Source of the DNA: Nansenia antarctica
Lineage: Eukaryota > Chordata > Actinopteri > Argentiniformes > Microstomatidae
Direction of reading: 5' to 3'
Length of the DNA: 64,000 nt
Assembly: GCA_963989245.1 (NCBI GenBank)
Contig: OZ022351.1
Location: 21,510,616-21,574,615 of the forward strand
The notes under the pieces are model-generated. The model saw nothing but the letters and a program-made list of their open reading frames with translations. It did no database searches and was not told where the DNA came from. The translations under genes and the position numbers were made by a program. Position 1 is the stretch's first letter. Every line of letters begins with the position of its first letter. Below are positions 1 to 13,164 of this stretch, one piece after another.

Positions 1-436
1 CTCAAGTGCTCAGGTCTGGCTAAGGACAATACCAAGTACAGACACGGCAGAAAGTGACAGCTGGACAGTCATCCCCCCATCGACCCTTACAGGTGTGACA
101 GAGAGTGAAGATGAATGTATTTAATGAACATACCCCCTCATAACAAGATATGCAAATGATGCAGGGCGCATGGTAGCAGGGCGCAACAAAGCAACAGATT
201 GGACAAGTGAGGATGCAGTCACACAAAACCAGGGAACCCAAATATGCAATAAATGAATATTTATTGATAAAGCAACAAAGGGAACAGAGAGGACTAACAG
301 TGGCAACAAATAAAAGTCATAATCCGAAATAATAATCCCACCACTCCTTCACAGGTACAAAAGGTAGTATAACAAATGGAAGCTTTCACATTTCTATTAT
401 ATAAACATCAAATTAACAAGACCCAGAAGAAAAACA

Positions 437-619
<183 letters not shown>

Positions 620-789
620 TGATGACACAGAGCTATTTATAATGAAGGAACAGGTTGATTACTGATCAGGAACAGGTGTGGAATGATGGGAGTGGAACCA
701 AGCATGCATCTGAGATTTTAGGAGAATGAGAACAGCAGGGGGAGACAAAAACACAACACACAACACCATACAGAAAACCAACACTGTAC

Positions 790-969
790 GTAACAATGAC
801 CATCACAATTTCGCCCATGTAATGCATAGTTACCTATCACTACCATTCTTGTTTGATTTATGTCATGCTTTTTTATCACTATTTGCACTTTTGGTTGGAT
901 GCTAAACTGCATTTCCTTGTATAGTACTTGTACTCTGCGATGACAATAATGTTGAATCTAATCTAATCG
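790..969 (+). repeat. LINE 3' tail fragment
   Basis: GCATTTCCTTGTATAGTACT, then GATGACAATAATGTTGAATC and TCTAA repeats, is a typical 3' end of a fish L2/CR1-group LINE. No coding part is attached. Confidence 0.55.
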
Positions 970-1189
970 TGTGGTGCCTCTCCCTCACGTCCAGCAGGGG
1001 GAGACACACTCAATGGTAGTATGACAGTAGGGGACACCAGGGGGACCAGAGGCCACAGCAACATGGGAGAACGTGTATGTGTGTGGGTGTGTGTGTGTGT
1101 GTTTGTGTGAGTGTGAGTGTGTGTGACAAGATAGCTCAGTTTTGAACAGGAGAGGTGTCTTTAAATGTCTACTCGGATATAATGTCTAC

Positions 1190-1328
<139 letters not shown>

Positions 1329-1633
1329 ACGCCTCAAACTTGGCCTTCATCAAGCCAGTAGAAAAAGAGTAGAAAACAGACAGTGTATAGCCATTGGCTC
1401 TCCATGTCAATCATCTCCAACAGCACACGCACACGCACACGCACACACACACACACCTAATGAGCTACAGCTTTGTCCCCTTTCTGAGTGACCTGGATAT
1501 ACTACTGACCTCCTGGCGTGTGGCTGTGGTGTGTGTGCGTGCGTGCTGTTGGAAATGACTGACGCGGAGAGCCAATGGCTTTATGCTCTGTTTTCTACTC
1601 TCTTTCTACTGGCTTAACCAAGTTTGAGGCGTC
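1329..1633. repeat. Imperfect inverted repeat (foldback)
   Basis: The left arm 1,329-1,432 starts CGCCTCAAACTTGG and the right arm 1,533-1,633 ends CCAAGTTTGAGGCG. Arms of about 100 bp match with scattered differences around a 100-bp spacer. It could be a foldback element. No TSD was recognised. Confidence 0.75.
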
Positions 1634-1830
1634 GGTCCACCTGACCAGTTGCGCATTTGGGCGGAAATGTCCGGGAACGTGACTACCTATTAGGAGGTGA
1701 AGCGGGTCTTGACTCATGTTCTCACACAGGGTCACATCTGAGTTGCAGTCAAGGACAGCCCACTTCATTGACACACAGTCTCTATTGTCTAAGCATATCA
1801 CACTCTGATAATGTGTAATTTTATTTATTT

Positions 1831-2095
1831 GTGTGGTGGCCTGGGAAAACCCTTCACATGGTGGCATTTTGACATTTTCATTTTTTAATATTTCCATAAA
1901 TCAGAAGTTCTCAGCTATTCATAACTGGTTGAATGACTGAGATAGCCCTTTATTTTAAAAAGTTATGAGCATTTTAATGTATCATGTCAAAAAAAGTGAA
2001 AGGTGAGAAATGCTGCCCCCGACCCCTTTCTCCTCCGGGTCGGGGGAGGAGCCTATGCAGATCGGCCGGTCTCGTTTGTCTGCTTGTGATGCGGT
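1831..2095. mobile_element. Partial copy of the GTGTGGTGG-terminated element
   Basis: It starts with the same terminus and matches, in opposite orientation, about 258 bp at 10,463-10,720. Homology stops abruptly at GATGCGGT. Confidence 0.8.
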
Positions 2096-2239
2096 AGCAC
2101 CCATGACACCCACAGCGCTACACTATGACTACGGTACTACTACTGCTATTTTCCACATTGGTCTTGTGAGCCTCATTCGCATGACAATGATTCATGATTT
2201 TTTCAACAAATTTCTCCAACCTGACAGGGCTTTATATTG

Positions 2240-4362
2240 TATGGGGCTGAACTCACACCCTCCACCACCACAAACCTATGGACTGGAGCACCCACAACCT
2301 CCATTACAACGCCTTCTCAGCGAAGGACACACTGCTGTACAGCACCACCAGGGCTAACCTAAAGTGTGGCATCCGGGAGGCCAAGGCAGACCACAGAGAG
2401 AAGATTGAGGAATGTGGCAGGGGTTCAGCACATGACAAACTTCAGAGCCAACAGGCTCACAGCCGCGGAGGACGACCCCCTGCTGGCGGAAAAGCTGAAC
2501 TCCTTCTACGCCCGGTTCGACGAGGGGCGAACGGAGGTAACCACAACACAAACACCACTCTCTCCAGCTCTCAGCAGCCTCACCCTTACAGAGCATGAAG
2601 TGAGACGCGTGCTGAAGGCGGTGGACCCCAGGAAAGCCTCAGGGCCGGATGGCGTCCTGGGACGGGTGCTGAGGGACTGCGCCGACCAGCGTTTTCACCA
2701 ACATCTTCAACCAGTCCCTGTCCCAGGCCACCATCCCACCCTGCCTGAAAACCTCAACTATCATCCCAGTCCCGAAGAAAAGCACGGTAAGCTGCCTAAA
2801 CGACTACCGCCCGGTGGCACTCACACCAATCATCATGAAGTGCTTCGAGAAACTAGTCCGGGCCCACATAGTCACATGCCTCCCGCCCAACCTGGATCCA
2901 TACCAGTTCGCCTACAGAGCCCACAGGTCCACAGAGGACGCCATCGCGACGACTCTCCACTCCACTCTATCCCACCTGGAGAGGGGAAACAGCTACGCGA
3001 GACTGCTCTTTGTGGACTTCAGCTCTGCCTTCAACACCATCCTTCCAGACAGGCTAGTGACCAAACTACTAGACCTGGGACTATCACACTCTATATGTGC
3101 ATGGATCAAGGACTTCCTGTCTGACCGCCCCCAGAGGGTGCGGGTGGGCTCCCACACCTCCACAGCCCTCAGACTCAGCACTGGGTCCCCCCAGGGCTGC
3201 GTGCTAAGCCCCATCCTCTACAACCTCTACACCTACGACTTCACCCCCGTCCACCCCAGCAACTCCATCGTAAAGTTTGCAGACGACACCACCGTGGTGG
3301 GCTGCATCTCGGGGGGGGGACGAGGCGGCGTACAGGGATGAGGTGGAGCAGCTGGGCAAGCTGTGCAAGGTTAACAACCTGCTGCTGAACCAGTCAAAGA
3401 CCCAGGAAATCATCGTGGGCTTCAGGAGGAAAAAATCTGAGGTCCAGCCCCTGCTCGTCGATGGAGGGAGCGTGGAGAGAGTCTCAACCCTCCGATTCCT
3501 GGGGGTGCACATACAGGATGACCTGTCCTGGAAGAACAACACAGCAGCCATCATCAAGAAGGCACAACAGCGGCTCTACTTCCTGAGAGTCCTCAGGAAA
3601 AACCACATCGGACAGGAGATGCTTGTGACCTTCTACCGCTGCGCAGTGGAGAGCATCCTCACCTACTGCATCTGCGTGTGGTTCTCCAGCTGCACAGCCG
3701 CAGAGAGAAATGCGCTACAGAGAGTCGTGAGATCGGCCCAGAAGATCACCGGCGCCCCCCTCCCCTCTCTGGAAGAACTGTACAACACATGCTGCCTCAG
3801 GAAGGCCTCCAAGATCTCCAGAGACCCATCCCACCCTGGGTACGAACACTTTGCTCGGCTGCCCTCGGACAGGCGGTTCAGGACCATGTTCGCAAGGACA
3901 AACAGACTGAAGTTCAGCTTCTACCCCAGGGCCATTCAGGCCCTGAACACAGCAAAGGCCTAGGTTCTAGGCCCTGGACAATCTAGACAATTTGATGGCA
4001 GCTACTAGATTGAAATCAAGTGCAATACTGAAACACAACTGTGAACATTTCAAACCTGCAAACTGCGACACTTTAAATGAATGTGAAATAACACTATGTG
4101 CAATATGACAAACCTCAGGTACATAAGGTTCAGAGATAGAAAATATTAGAATAGGTATAGCATAGCATAGAGTACAGCACAGTGTTTTATTTGTATAGTA
4201 TAGTATAGTGGATAGTGTACATAGCCTTTATTTATGTAAACCAGCTCTTTTCCCTTCTTGTTTTTAGTTTTTTTTTCCTAGCACCAGGGGAGCCCCCCCT
4301 CCCAAATGTTGTTGTTTGGTACCTGTTATATCAATGACAATAAAGACCATTCATTCATTCAT
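2240..4362 (+). mobile_element. Broken L2-like non-LTR retrotransposon
   Basis: Reverse transcriptase motifs are spread over three frames. They include KADHREKIEEC, ALTPIIMKCFEKLV, FVDFSSAFNTI, TGSPQGCVLSPILYNLYTYD, KFADDTTVV and LGVHIQDDLSW. At least two frameshifts (around 2,800 and 3,310) make it inactive. The 3' UTR ends ATGACAATAAAGACC plus ATTC repeats, typical of L2-group tails. The 5' end is truncated. Confidence 0.85.
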
Positions 4363-4689
4363 TGCAGAGCTTTGCCCAATGTGCAAGAAAGCCCTGTATC
4401 AGCTAAGGCAGTATGTAGGGGGAGTATGTTTAAAAATGATTCTTACAGATTTTTAAAAAGTTGTATTCTGATGGACATAGATGGGTTGTCATTTTTAAAC
4501 GGTTGAACACATTTTTAAAGAAAAAAACATTGATGTTGAGAATCTGTACTTTGACCCCATAATATGGTTGTTTGATTTCAAATTCAAACTGTTGGGAGTA
4601 CAGACCTAAAAGAAGACAACTGCAACTGTATCAATGTAACAGCCTGAATGGACTGCCCCACCGCGTTACTGCTACCAATAGGTAATGTT

Positions 4690-4810
4690 TGTGTAAATGT
4701 TTTCATTTCAGAGATTTAGCAGACACCTTTATCCAAAGCGACTTACAAGTAGATTTGTCTGAGTAAGTGAATCATCTATACATCAGTCATCATAAGAAAA
4801 CAAATCTATG
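4690..4810 (-). repeat. Fish interspersed repeat, copy A
   Basis: It contains TTTAGCAGACACCTTTATCC and AAAGCGACTTACAAGTAGAT, then GTAAGTGAATCATCTATACA. The same sequence, inverted, lies at 39,115-39,235 and 54,731-54,838. Confidence 0.6.
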
Positions 4811-5838
4811 CTAGGACCAGGGGCCACTGGCATTCACAGTTCTAGAAGGAAGAATTACTTTTAAATAAATATTCACAGTAGAGAAACTGTATTATCTAGC
4901 AGTCTCCTGTTTCAACCAGATGGACAAACACTGGAAATTATTTATCAAACAATGAAAAGTCCTTTATTGCCATCAGAACATGAGTGAGAAGAGCAGAGAC
5001 ACAACCTGACACTGAGTGAGTAGACAGTACCTAAACAAACAGTACTACTAGCATACAAACACTGAAAACAGGTCAACGTTCACCCCACAGGACACGGGGA
5101 TACACTGCCACATGAGGGAATGAACACACACACACACACACGAGCGAGCACACATACACACACACCTGAGGTATATGTATCACACAAACTAAAAACAAGA
5201 CAGTGATTCATCTCTCTCTTACGCACACATGCATGCATGCACAACTGAACCAATGTAAACATACTCAGTGCTCTCATACTCTGACACAGAAACACAAGAA
5301 CACAATTGTTGAACTTAAAAGGGCAACAACACTATTCAGAGGCCGGTTTTTAATCCAACCATATCCCTTCCACCCCTTTACCCTGTCAATCATGTGATCA
5401 AGTGGCCGCCATCATGCATCATATTTCCCCATATGTTTAATATCGTAGAACCAACACTGGTGTGGAAGAGGACAGGGGGGTATTCCATCAATGTTGCTAA
5501 TAGAAAATCCGGGCTTATTTTTGATAACTCTCACGAGATTTATCGAAATGAAGTCTCACGAGACTTATCAGAATATGCCTGGATTGGTCTTTAGCGACGT
5601 TGTTGGACTACCCTCCAGGACAGACGGTTAGCTAAGTGTGACATCTTGTGGTGAACAGTCAGACAGGAAGTCATCACTATAGGGTACAGTATCTCTCTTT
5701 AAAAGCAGGAGATTAAGACATTCAATTTGGACAATATAGCAGCAGTACTAGTGAATAAAAGAATGGCAAAACTGTTTGGATACGTGACGTTTTGAGTTTT
5801 TTTCTTCCCCCCTCATGCATTGCTAAATGATCATGCAG

Positions 5839-6257
5839 TTTATTTAGAAAAATAGAGCTCAAACCCACAGAAAGAAATCAAAGTTCATTTCAAAGACGGT
5901 TGATTTCACTTCCATTTTTATTTCATATTTTCTATGATGTGGAAAGAACAACAACAAAAAAAAGTTGAGAGCGGTAACCAAGACGACAGTAACAACATGA
6001 TCCAGGGAGCCACTGGGGTTTTGAGTCTCTCCCTCTGTCTCTCTCTCCTTCCCTCCCTCACCCCCCGCCCTCCTTGTCGACCACAACCATCAGGAACAGG
6101 ACAACAACCTCGCTTATAGTTCATCTCACACGGTCATCTCTTCTCCAGCACGAGCGGGCGGGCGGCCACACTGTAACCCACACCTCCTACCACTGGGACC
6201 GTTGCAACCGTAGTGTGTTGCAGCTGCACACTGTATGTGCGCCTGTGTGTGGATGGA

Positions 6258-6291
<34 letters not shown>

Positions 6292-7795
6292 GATGGATGC
6301 GCGTGTGTGTGTGTATGTGTGTGTGTGGATGACTCTTCTCTTATGACTTTTGTGCGGAACGGTCTGCTGTCTCGTCTCCCCCCCCCATGCCCCGCCCCCT
6401 GTGGTCGCCATGTGTGTTTGGACCGTAGGCATGCTGCAGTGGTTACCAAGGCGTTAGTGTGGCTGGAAGCAAGAGCACTGTGCTATACCCCCCCCTCCAT
6501 CTCCCTATACCACAGCAAGTGGGCCTGTAGAAAGAGGCACTGTGAAGTTCACCTTATAAGTCTAACATCCACATATTAAGTCCACAATCTCTGTGTGTCT
6601 GTCTGTCTGGGTCAGTCAGTACTGTCTGTCTGTAAGGCTGCTTAGGGACAGCCCTGGCCACTCCAGAGTAGAGCAAGGGGGAGACAACCACCTCACCATC
6701 CGGCCCGTCCTAGAGAGTGGCCTCGCCTTGTGACCTACCCAGGGCTACGTTCCAACAATTTGTTACTCCTCCCTCCCGATTTCCAATCTTGTGGTCGCCA
6801 GCTCTCTCAACTGTGCACACACACACACACACAAACACACTCACGCACACTCGCACACACACACACTCGCGCACACACACACACACAGCCCCTAACGCTG
6901 TCCAGTCCACTCTTACTGAGGACAAGCGCCTTGAATTTCTCATTTGGCACCAGACTTTTCTGTTCTGGTCAGTCACTCCTATCATTCTGTTCCTCTTATC
7001 ACAGTAACACCTCTGCACTCCTTTAATTCCTCTATCCCTCCATACTGGTCTGTTCTCTCCTCGGAACAACAAAAAAAGAAGAAAAATCTCCCCCCTTTCC
7101 TCTTGTGAAATGAAACAAACTAAAACCGAAAAAAAACAAAACTAAACTAAACGTTTTTTTTTTGTTCTTTTTTAAATTCAAGGCACAATGTCTATCAATA
7201 ATTCCATTTCTTTCCTTCTGTCCATCACCACTATCCCCCCCCCAAGGTTCAGGGTGCTCCTTGACTACTGGACCCTGAGGCCACCTTACCCTCTCTCCAG
7301 CCTAGCTATCATCTCTCCTCTGGACTGAACACTGTTTAGAGACGCGTCTGTCTGACTGGGCGAGCCACCACAAGTCCAAAAGCAGTGATAACAAAAGAAA
7401 GAAAGAAAAAAAGAAAGAAAAAAGAAAAGAAAAGAAAAAAGGAAGAAGAGAACCGTTTCCCCAAAAAGTAAAAGAAAAAGAAAAAGTCTCGTCCTGTTTC
7501 TGTGTGTCAGTATTTCTTATAAATCAAGTCATATCCACCAGCTCTTTTCTGGCAAGCTAGTTTTTAAATAAGCACTAAGTACTGATAGATAGGATAACAT
7601 ACACAGTTACGTGTGTTTTTAAGTAGATGCTTTTGTCGTTTTTTTGTACATTTCTCTCTCGTGGTATGAATTCAGGTATTTTGTCAGGTATTTTTCACTC
7701 ATCTGTTTTTAAGGTTTAAGTTAATGCAAGCAGGGACAGAGTTTGCCATAAAGTCTTGCTCTAGACGTGGGTTTTATGGGGCGCGGCTAAGCCCT
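5839..7795 (-). other. fxr2: Probable fxr2 3' UTR with two polyadenylation-signal candidates
   Basis: This gene-free stretch follows the fxr2 stop codon and carries T/A-rich tracts, two CA/GT microsatellites (6,241-6,334 and 6,816-6,889) and no clear transposon. Minus-strand AATAAA occurs at 5,917-5,922 and 5,839-5,844, the first such signals I found downstream of the stop. The UTR end is inferred. Confidence 0.4.
5900..5916 (-). terminator. fxr2: Predicted fxr2 cleavage/polyadenylation zone
   Basis: It lies 1-17 bases past the first AATAAA (5,917-5,922) on the minus strand. Position is inferred from spacing only. Confidence 0.3.
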
Positions 7796-7906
7796 TTACG
7801 AGACTCCGTTGACCAGGGTCAGGGTCTCACTGGGCGTGGCCATGCCGTTGCTAGGGGAACGCTTGGAGGGTGTGCGCTCGTCTCTCTTGGCGCTGCTCCC
7901 GTTCTC
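7796..7906 (-). CDS. fxr2: fxr2 exon 17, terminal coding exon
   Basis: 111 nt encoding a 36-residue tail that ends LTLVNGVS and TAA at 7796-7798. The VNGVS end is the family C-terminus. The acceptor is TTCTCAG|GAG after a T-rich tract. Confidence 0.92.
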   Translation of the reverse strand, partial: ENGSSAKRDERTPSKRSPSNGMATPSETLTLVNGVS

Positions 7907-8122
7907 CTGAGAAAAGAGCAGAGGAGGAAAAAAAAAGACTCACGTCATGCAAACACTCGCCTTGGTCACTAAATCCAACATCGTGGAGAGTGTGTTTGTG
8001 TGTGTGTACCTTGGGCTCAGGGGCAGCGTGCATCTCCTTCTGGGGCAGGTTCTGTCTGCTCTGGGACTCTGCCCGGGAGATGTAGTCTGCCACGGTCACT
8101 GGGAACACAGTTCAAAGAACAG

Positions 8123-8157
<35 letters not shown>

Positions 8158-8544
8158 AGGGCATATAAAACCATCAGTCCACTCAAGAGCAGTAAAACCA
8201 CCCAGAGGGTTATATAGTAGAGAGACAGTTACCTGGTAAACCACCCCACCCCAGTTACCTGGTACCTCTACCACAATGACTGACGGGTCAACTTTCTCCA
8301 CACACAGAACATGGTGTGGTGGACATGGCGGTTAGGTTAGGGTCCACAAGGTCGCGTAGAAGGTAACGGCATGACACTCACCGCTCTCCGCTGGCTGTCT
8401 GTCGCGGCTGGCCGAGCCTCCTTCAGGGCGGTTGCCGCGGTTACGGCGGCGGCGGCTTCTGTTGCGGCGCTGGGGCCTGCCATCCTCGTCTGAGACGCAA
8501 AGAGGGAGTGGAGAGGTGTGAGGTGAAGAGACTTGGAAGATTGA

Positions 8545-8588
<44 letters not shown>

Positions 8589-11500
8589 CCAAGTACCTGG
8601 AAGACCGCAATTGTATCTCCCATATTTAAGTCAGATGACCCCCAGAACATATGCAACTATCGCCCAATCAGCATTTTACCTGTGATTTCCAAGGTTGCCG
8701 AGAAGTGGGTATCAGAGCAGCTTGTTTCTTTCTTAAATAATGGTCCATTTAATCTCCATCCCATGCAGTTTGGCTTTAGGGCCCATCACTCCACTGAAAC
8801 AGCTAACTGTCTCTTCTTAGAGAAGGTCCGAGCAATGGTTGACAAAGGAGGTGTTGTTGGTGCTGTGTTTTTAGACCTTCGCAAAGCTTTCGACACAGTC
8901 AACCATAAGGTCCTTATTGCCAAACTGTCTGCTTTTAACTTCTCCTCATTAGCACTCAAATAGATTGAGTCATACCTAACTGGTAGAAGTCAACATGTTT
9001 CTGTGAACAACCACCGTTCATCAGCTCTTAACCTGTGCACCGGTGTACCTCAAGGATCAATGCTCGGCCCGCCTCTGTTTAGCCTATACATTAATGATCT
9101 GCCATCTGTCTGCCCTGATGTCGAAATACAATTATATGCTGATGACACCGTAATATATGTGTGGTGGCCTGGGAAAACCCGTCGGATGTCGCTGGCGTTC
9201 GTTCGTGGCAAAGAGCAAAAATAGATGGAAATCGCGATTTTGATATTATGTGGTATTCTAGTACTTTGAACTCCATACTACATTATGGCAGGGCTCGACA
9301 GTGCGACTGTTTTGGTCGCATTTGCGAGTGAATATATTTCTGTGCGACTTGGAAATACATTCAATCGCACCAGTGCGACTACTACTGTCATGCGCAGTCA
9401 AACGTATGTGTATAAGCGATGAGGGAATGAGAACAGTGAACAGAAACGCGTGTCGCAGAAATGCTTCACGCGAGTCCTATATGCGCATAATGGGTATATG
9501 GGATACAGCTCTCATAGTTCGTAGCGCTGTGTTTTGTTAGCCGCTAGCTGCTAGCAGCGTCTGCTTCCGGTTTCATTACAAAGAGGTTAACCCTATATGT
9601 GCCTGACGTCTAACAACATTCAAATGACTAACTTCATATTTTTTCGGATTTCAATGTATGACACATCATTTGAAAGCTTATGATCCGTAGTTCCAATCCA
9701 CAACACGTCACATTTGAAAGTGTTTATGTAATTTGTTTACATTTGAAAGTGTTTTTTGTTTATATATATTTATATTATACAATTTACCAGTCATATTCTG
9801 GAATGTGTCTAAATGTTAAAGTTCCATAAGTATAAGCAAAATAAAGTAACAGTTAGTACTTTATAGTAGTAGCATTAAAAAAAAAAAAAACCTGCGAACC
9901 GTGAACCGTGACCCAAAAACCGAGGTTCATACCGAACCGTGGGCCAACTGAAATTAATATTCTTACTTCCCCTTTACATTGTGTGAGTCTCCATTTTTAT
10001 TACGGCCAAGAGTCGGTTATGATCATTTTGATATGTTATGATTATGATAATTTGTTGTCGTTGACGAAAATTGCGCAATTTTCATTGTGCTACTGAAATT
10101 CTTGGTGTGCTACAAAATGTTTCAACATGGTAGCACAGTGCTACCTGGGGAAAAGGTAAGCGTCAAGCCCTGCATTATGGTGAATAAACATTTTAAGAAA
10201 ACAAAAGAGAAAGTACTTATTTTTATGTTTTTGTGGTGGGTAGTTTGCTAGAGAAACAAGGTCATTGTCATTCTCATTTCCTCATTTCCTCATTCTCAGT
10301 TAAGCAACGCACGCACACATGAGCGAAAGGAGAGACGATACTTCCACCTGTGTTATTGCCAGTTTACTGATGCTCACAATATAAGCATAAAGTAATAACA
10401 TCTTAACTAGAAGACACACAAAATTGGATCTGTCCCTCGCATACCGACGAGGCGAGCAGACTAACACCGCATCACAAGCAGACAAACGAGACCGGCCGAT
10501 CTGCATAGGCTCCTCCCCCGACCCAGAGGAGAAAGGGGGAGAAATCACCTTTCACTTTTTTTGACATGATACATTAAAATGCTCATAACTTTTTAAAATA
10601 AAGGGCTATCTCGGTCATTCAACCAGTTATGAATAGCTGATAACTTCTAATTTATGGAAATATAAAAAAATGAAAATGTCAAAATGCCACCATGTGAAGG
10701 GTTTTCCCAGGCCACCACACATGTGCATGCCAAGACCAAACATCTGGCTGCTGCCAAACTCATCACAGCTATGGATCAGATCACAAATTGGCTGAACCGT
10801 TCATGCCTTCAACTTAACGTAAATAAAACTGTAGGAATGTTTTTTTACTAAAAGACAATGTAACATTGTGTCCAATATATTAATCTCAGGTAAAAATATT
10901 AGCATTGTGCCACAATTTAAATATCTGGGTATCATTATTGACTCCAATCTGTCATTCAAAACACACATTAAGAAAGTATGCCAAAGAGTGAAGTTTAGCC
11001 TAACCAATTTTAAATATATCAGAAATGTAATGACTTTTAATGCTGCCAAATTATACATGAACGCCATGATTATGTCACATCTGACATACTGTTTGACAAG
11101 TTGGGGCCAAACTAGCAGCTTGTCACTAAAGCCACTAGCCATTCTCTACAAGCAAACCCTTAAAGTCCTGGATCAGAAGCCTAACAGCTCTCATCATTGT
11201 ACTATCCTAAATAACCGTAAACTTCTGAGCTGGGAAGATGTGATCAAATACAAAAACACCTGCCTGGTCTACAAAGTCTTACATAACACTGCTCCTCCTC
11301 CTCTTAACTCATTCATAACCCAACGTAACAATACCAGTCAGAGCACCAGAAGTACCACACGAGGCGACTTTCTAGTCCCATTTAGGAAAAGTAAATTTGG
11401 TCAATTATCATTCTCTGTTATAGCAATACAAAACTGGAACTCACTACCTACCTACATAAAAAATATACATACATACTCCACCTTCACAACACACCTTAAG

Positions 11501-12067
11501 GCATGGCTTTGCAATAACTATAACTGCATACATTAATTTCTGTCAGATGTGAAGTGTGTGTTGTATGTACACCTCTATCTTTGCTACCCGCCTGCATATG
11601 TCTGTGTGTGCTTCAATGTCTGGATGCTGCTGTGCCTGTATGTTGCTGTGTCTGTATGCTGCTATGTCTGTATATTGCTATGACTATTTGCTCTTCCTTT
11701 GTCCCCTTTGTACTGTTCTTATCTCATGTACTGTATTGATGTTGCTGCCATTTGTGCTTGACTGTCTTGTCTCCCCGGCATGTTTGTGCTTGCTCCAATT
11801 GTGCTTGATATGTTTGTATGTCCTGCTCCATTTGTTTGTGTTTGCTGCAATTGTAATTTTTTAAACTAATGTATTTTATTTTAGGGAGCCTATTGTCAAC
11901 TGGCCCGGGGACTACAGCTGGAAATTAGCCATGTAGGCTAAAGCTGCTCCATTTACTGTTGTTACAGTTAATTAATGGGGACTGTCCACGACATCATAAA
12001 CTAATAAACTAAACACACACACACACAATCCCCAGCGCGCACAGACACGTTCACACACACACACACA

Positions 12068-12158
<91 letters not shown>

Positions 12159-13114
12159 TTGGCATCGGTACATCACATCCATACAGTGGGCAGTCCCACT
12201 CTCATACTTTTTCTTCGAGAGGGAGAGTGTAGAAAGACAGGAAAGTAAGGAGGAGAGGCTATGTCAGCAGGGCATGGGCCGGATTCGAACCCATTCCGAC
12301 ATGGGCGTGTGTGTGTGTGTGCACTGTAGGCCCTTGTGCTACACCACTGGACCATGTAACAGTAACACAAAAGCTTTGATCAAAATTGTGAATTGACTTA
12401 AAAGCAAAATGGCCACCCTGTCCCTTCCCTCACGCCCCTGCTCACCCAGTCCATTCTCGCTGGGGCCGGCCTGGCCGTCTGACTCGGTGGCGGCGGAGTC
12501 CATCACGCTGGGCTCCTGGTCGTTACGACGACGGCGGGAGCGCCTCCTGCGGTCTCCGCCCGCCACGCCCTCGCTGGCGTCCGTGTCCCCCGCCAGCTCA
12601 CCCTCGCCCTCCAGCAGGGAGAACGGGTTACTGTCTGGGTCCTTCAGGACTAGGGTAGAGGGAGAGAGAGGGATGGGGTGGAGGGAGAGAGAGAGGGAGG
12701 AAGGGGGGGGGGAGAGAAAGGAGGGGGGGGTGGAGAAAGAGAGAGAGGGGTGGAGAGAGAGGGAAGGAGGAAGGGAGATGTGGAGAGATAGTGTGAGGAT
12801 TTATTACCATCCCAAACGGTGTCCCCTTCACACAACCCCACCAGAGACAGACACATCACGTTACAATTCTGCTCATCAGAGCTGATCACTTCAGTCAAAC
12901 CAGTAACAATATTGGACCTCTAAACCCAATGCTAAAATTTCTAACGCCTGCGCCTCTCCACTAGGGATGGGACAGAATAATCGATTATTCGAGTCGATTT
13001 GTAACATTAGGACCTTTCCATTCAAATAAACACAAATTAACAGACAGAACTAATGTCGCTTCTGTAGCACTATTTGTTGTAATTTTTGCATTAATCATAA
13101 AAACAATATACACA

Positions 13115-13164
<50 letters not shown>

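Larger units (their letters stand above)
8587..11995 (+). mobile_element. Second L2/CR1-group LINE, split by a TIR element
   Basis: RT motifs on the left part (8,590-9,158) are NYRPISILPVISKVAEK, FGFRAHHSTETA, FLDLRKAFDTVNH, TGVPQGSMLGPPLFSLYIND and YADDTVIYV. The reading resumes at 10,721 with HAKTKHLAAAKL and continues to YLGIIIDSNLSF and an RT-associated C-terminal region ending about 11,536. The 3' UTR runs to about 11,995. There is a stop after SLALK and an indel near 10,850. It lies in fxr2 intron 14, antisense to the gene. Confidence 0.85.

Noticed and set aside
12409..12885. 158-codon plus-strand frame
   Set aside because: It runs antisense through fxr2 exon 14 into a GA-rich repeat; composition explains it.
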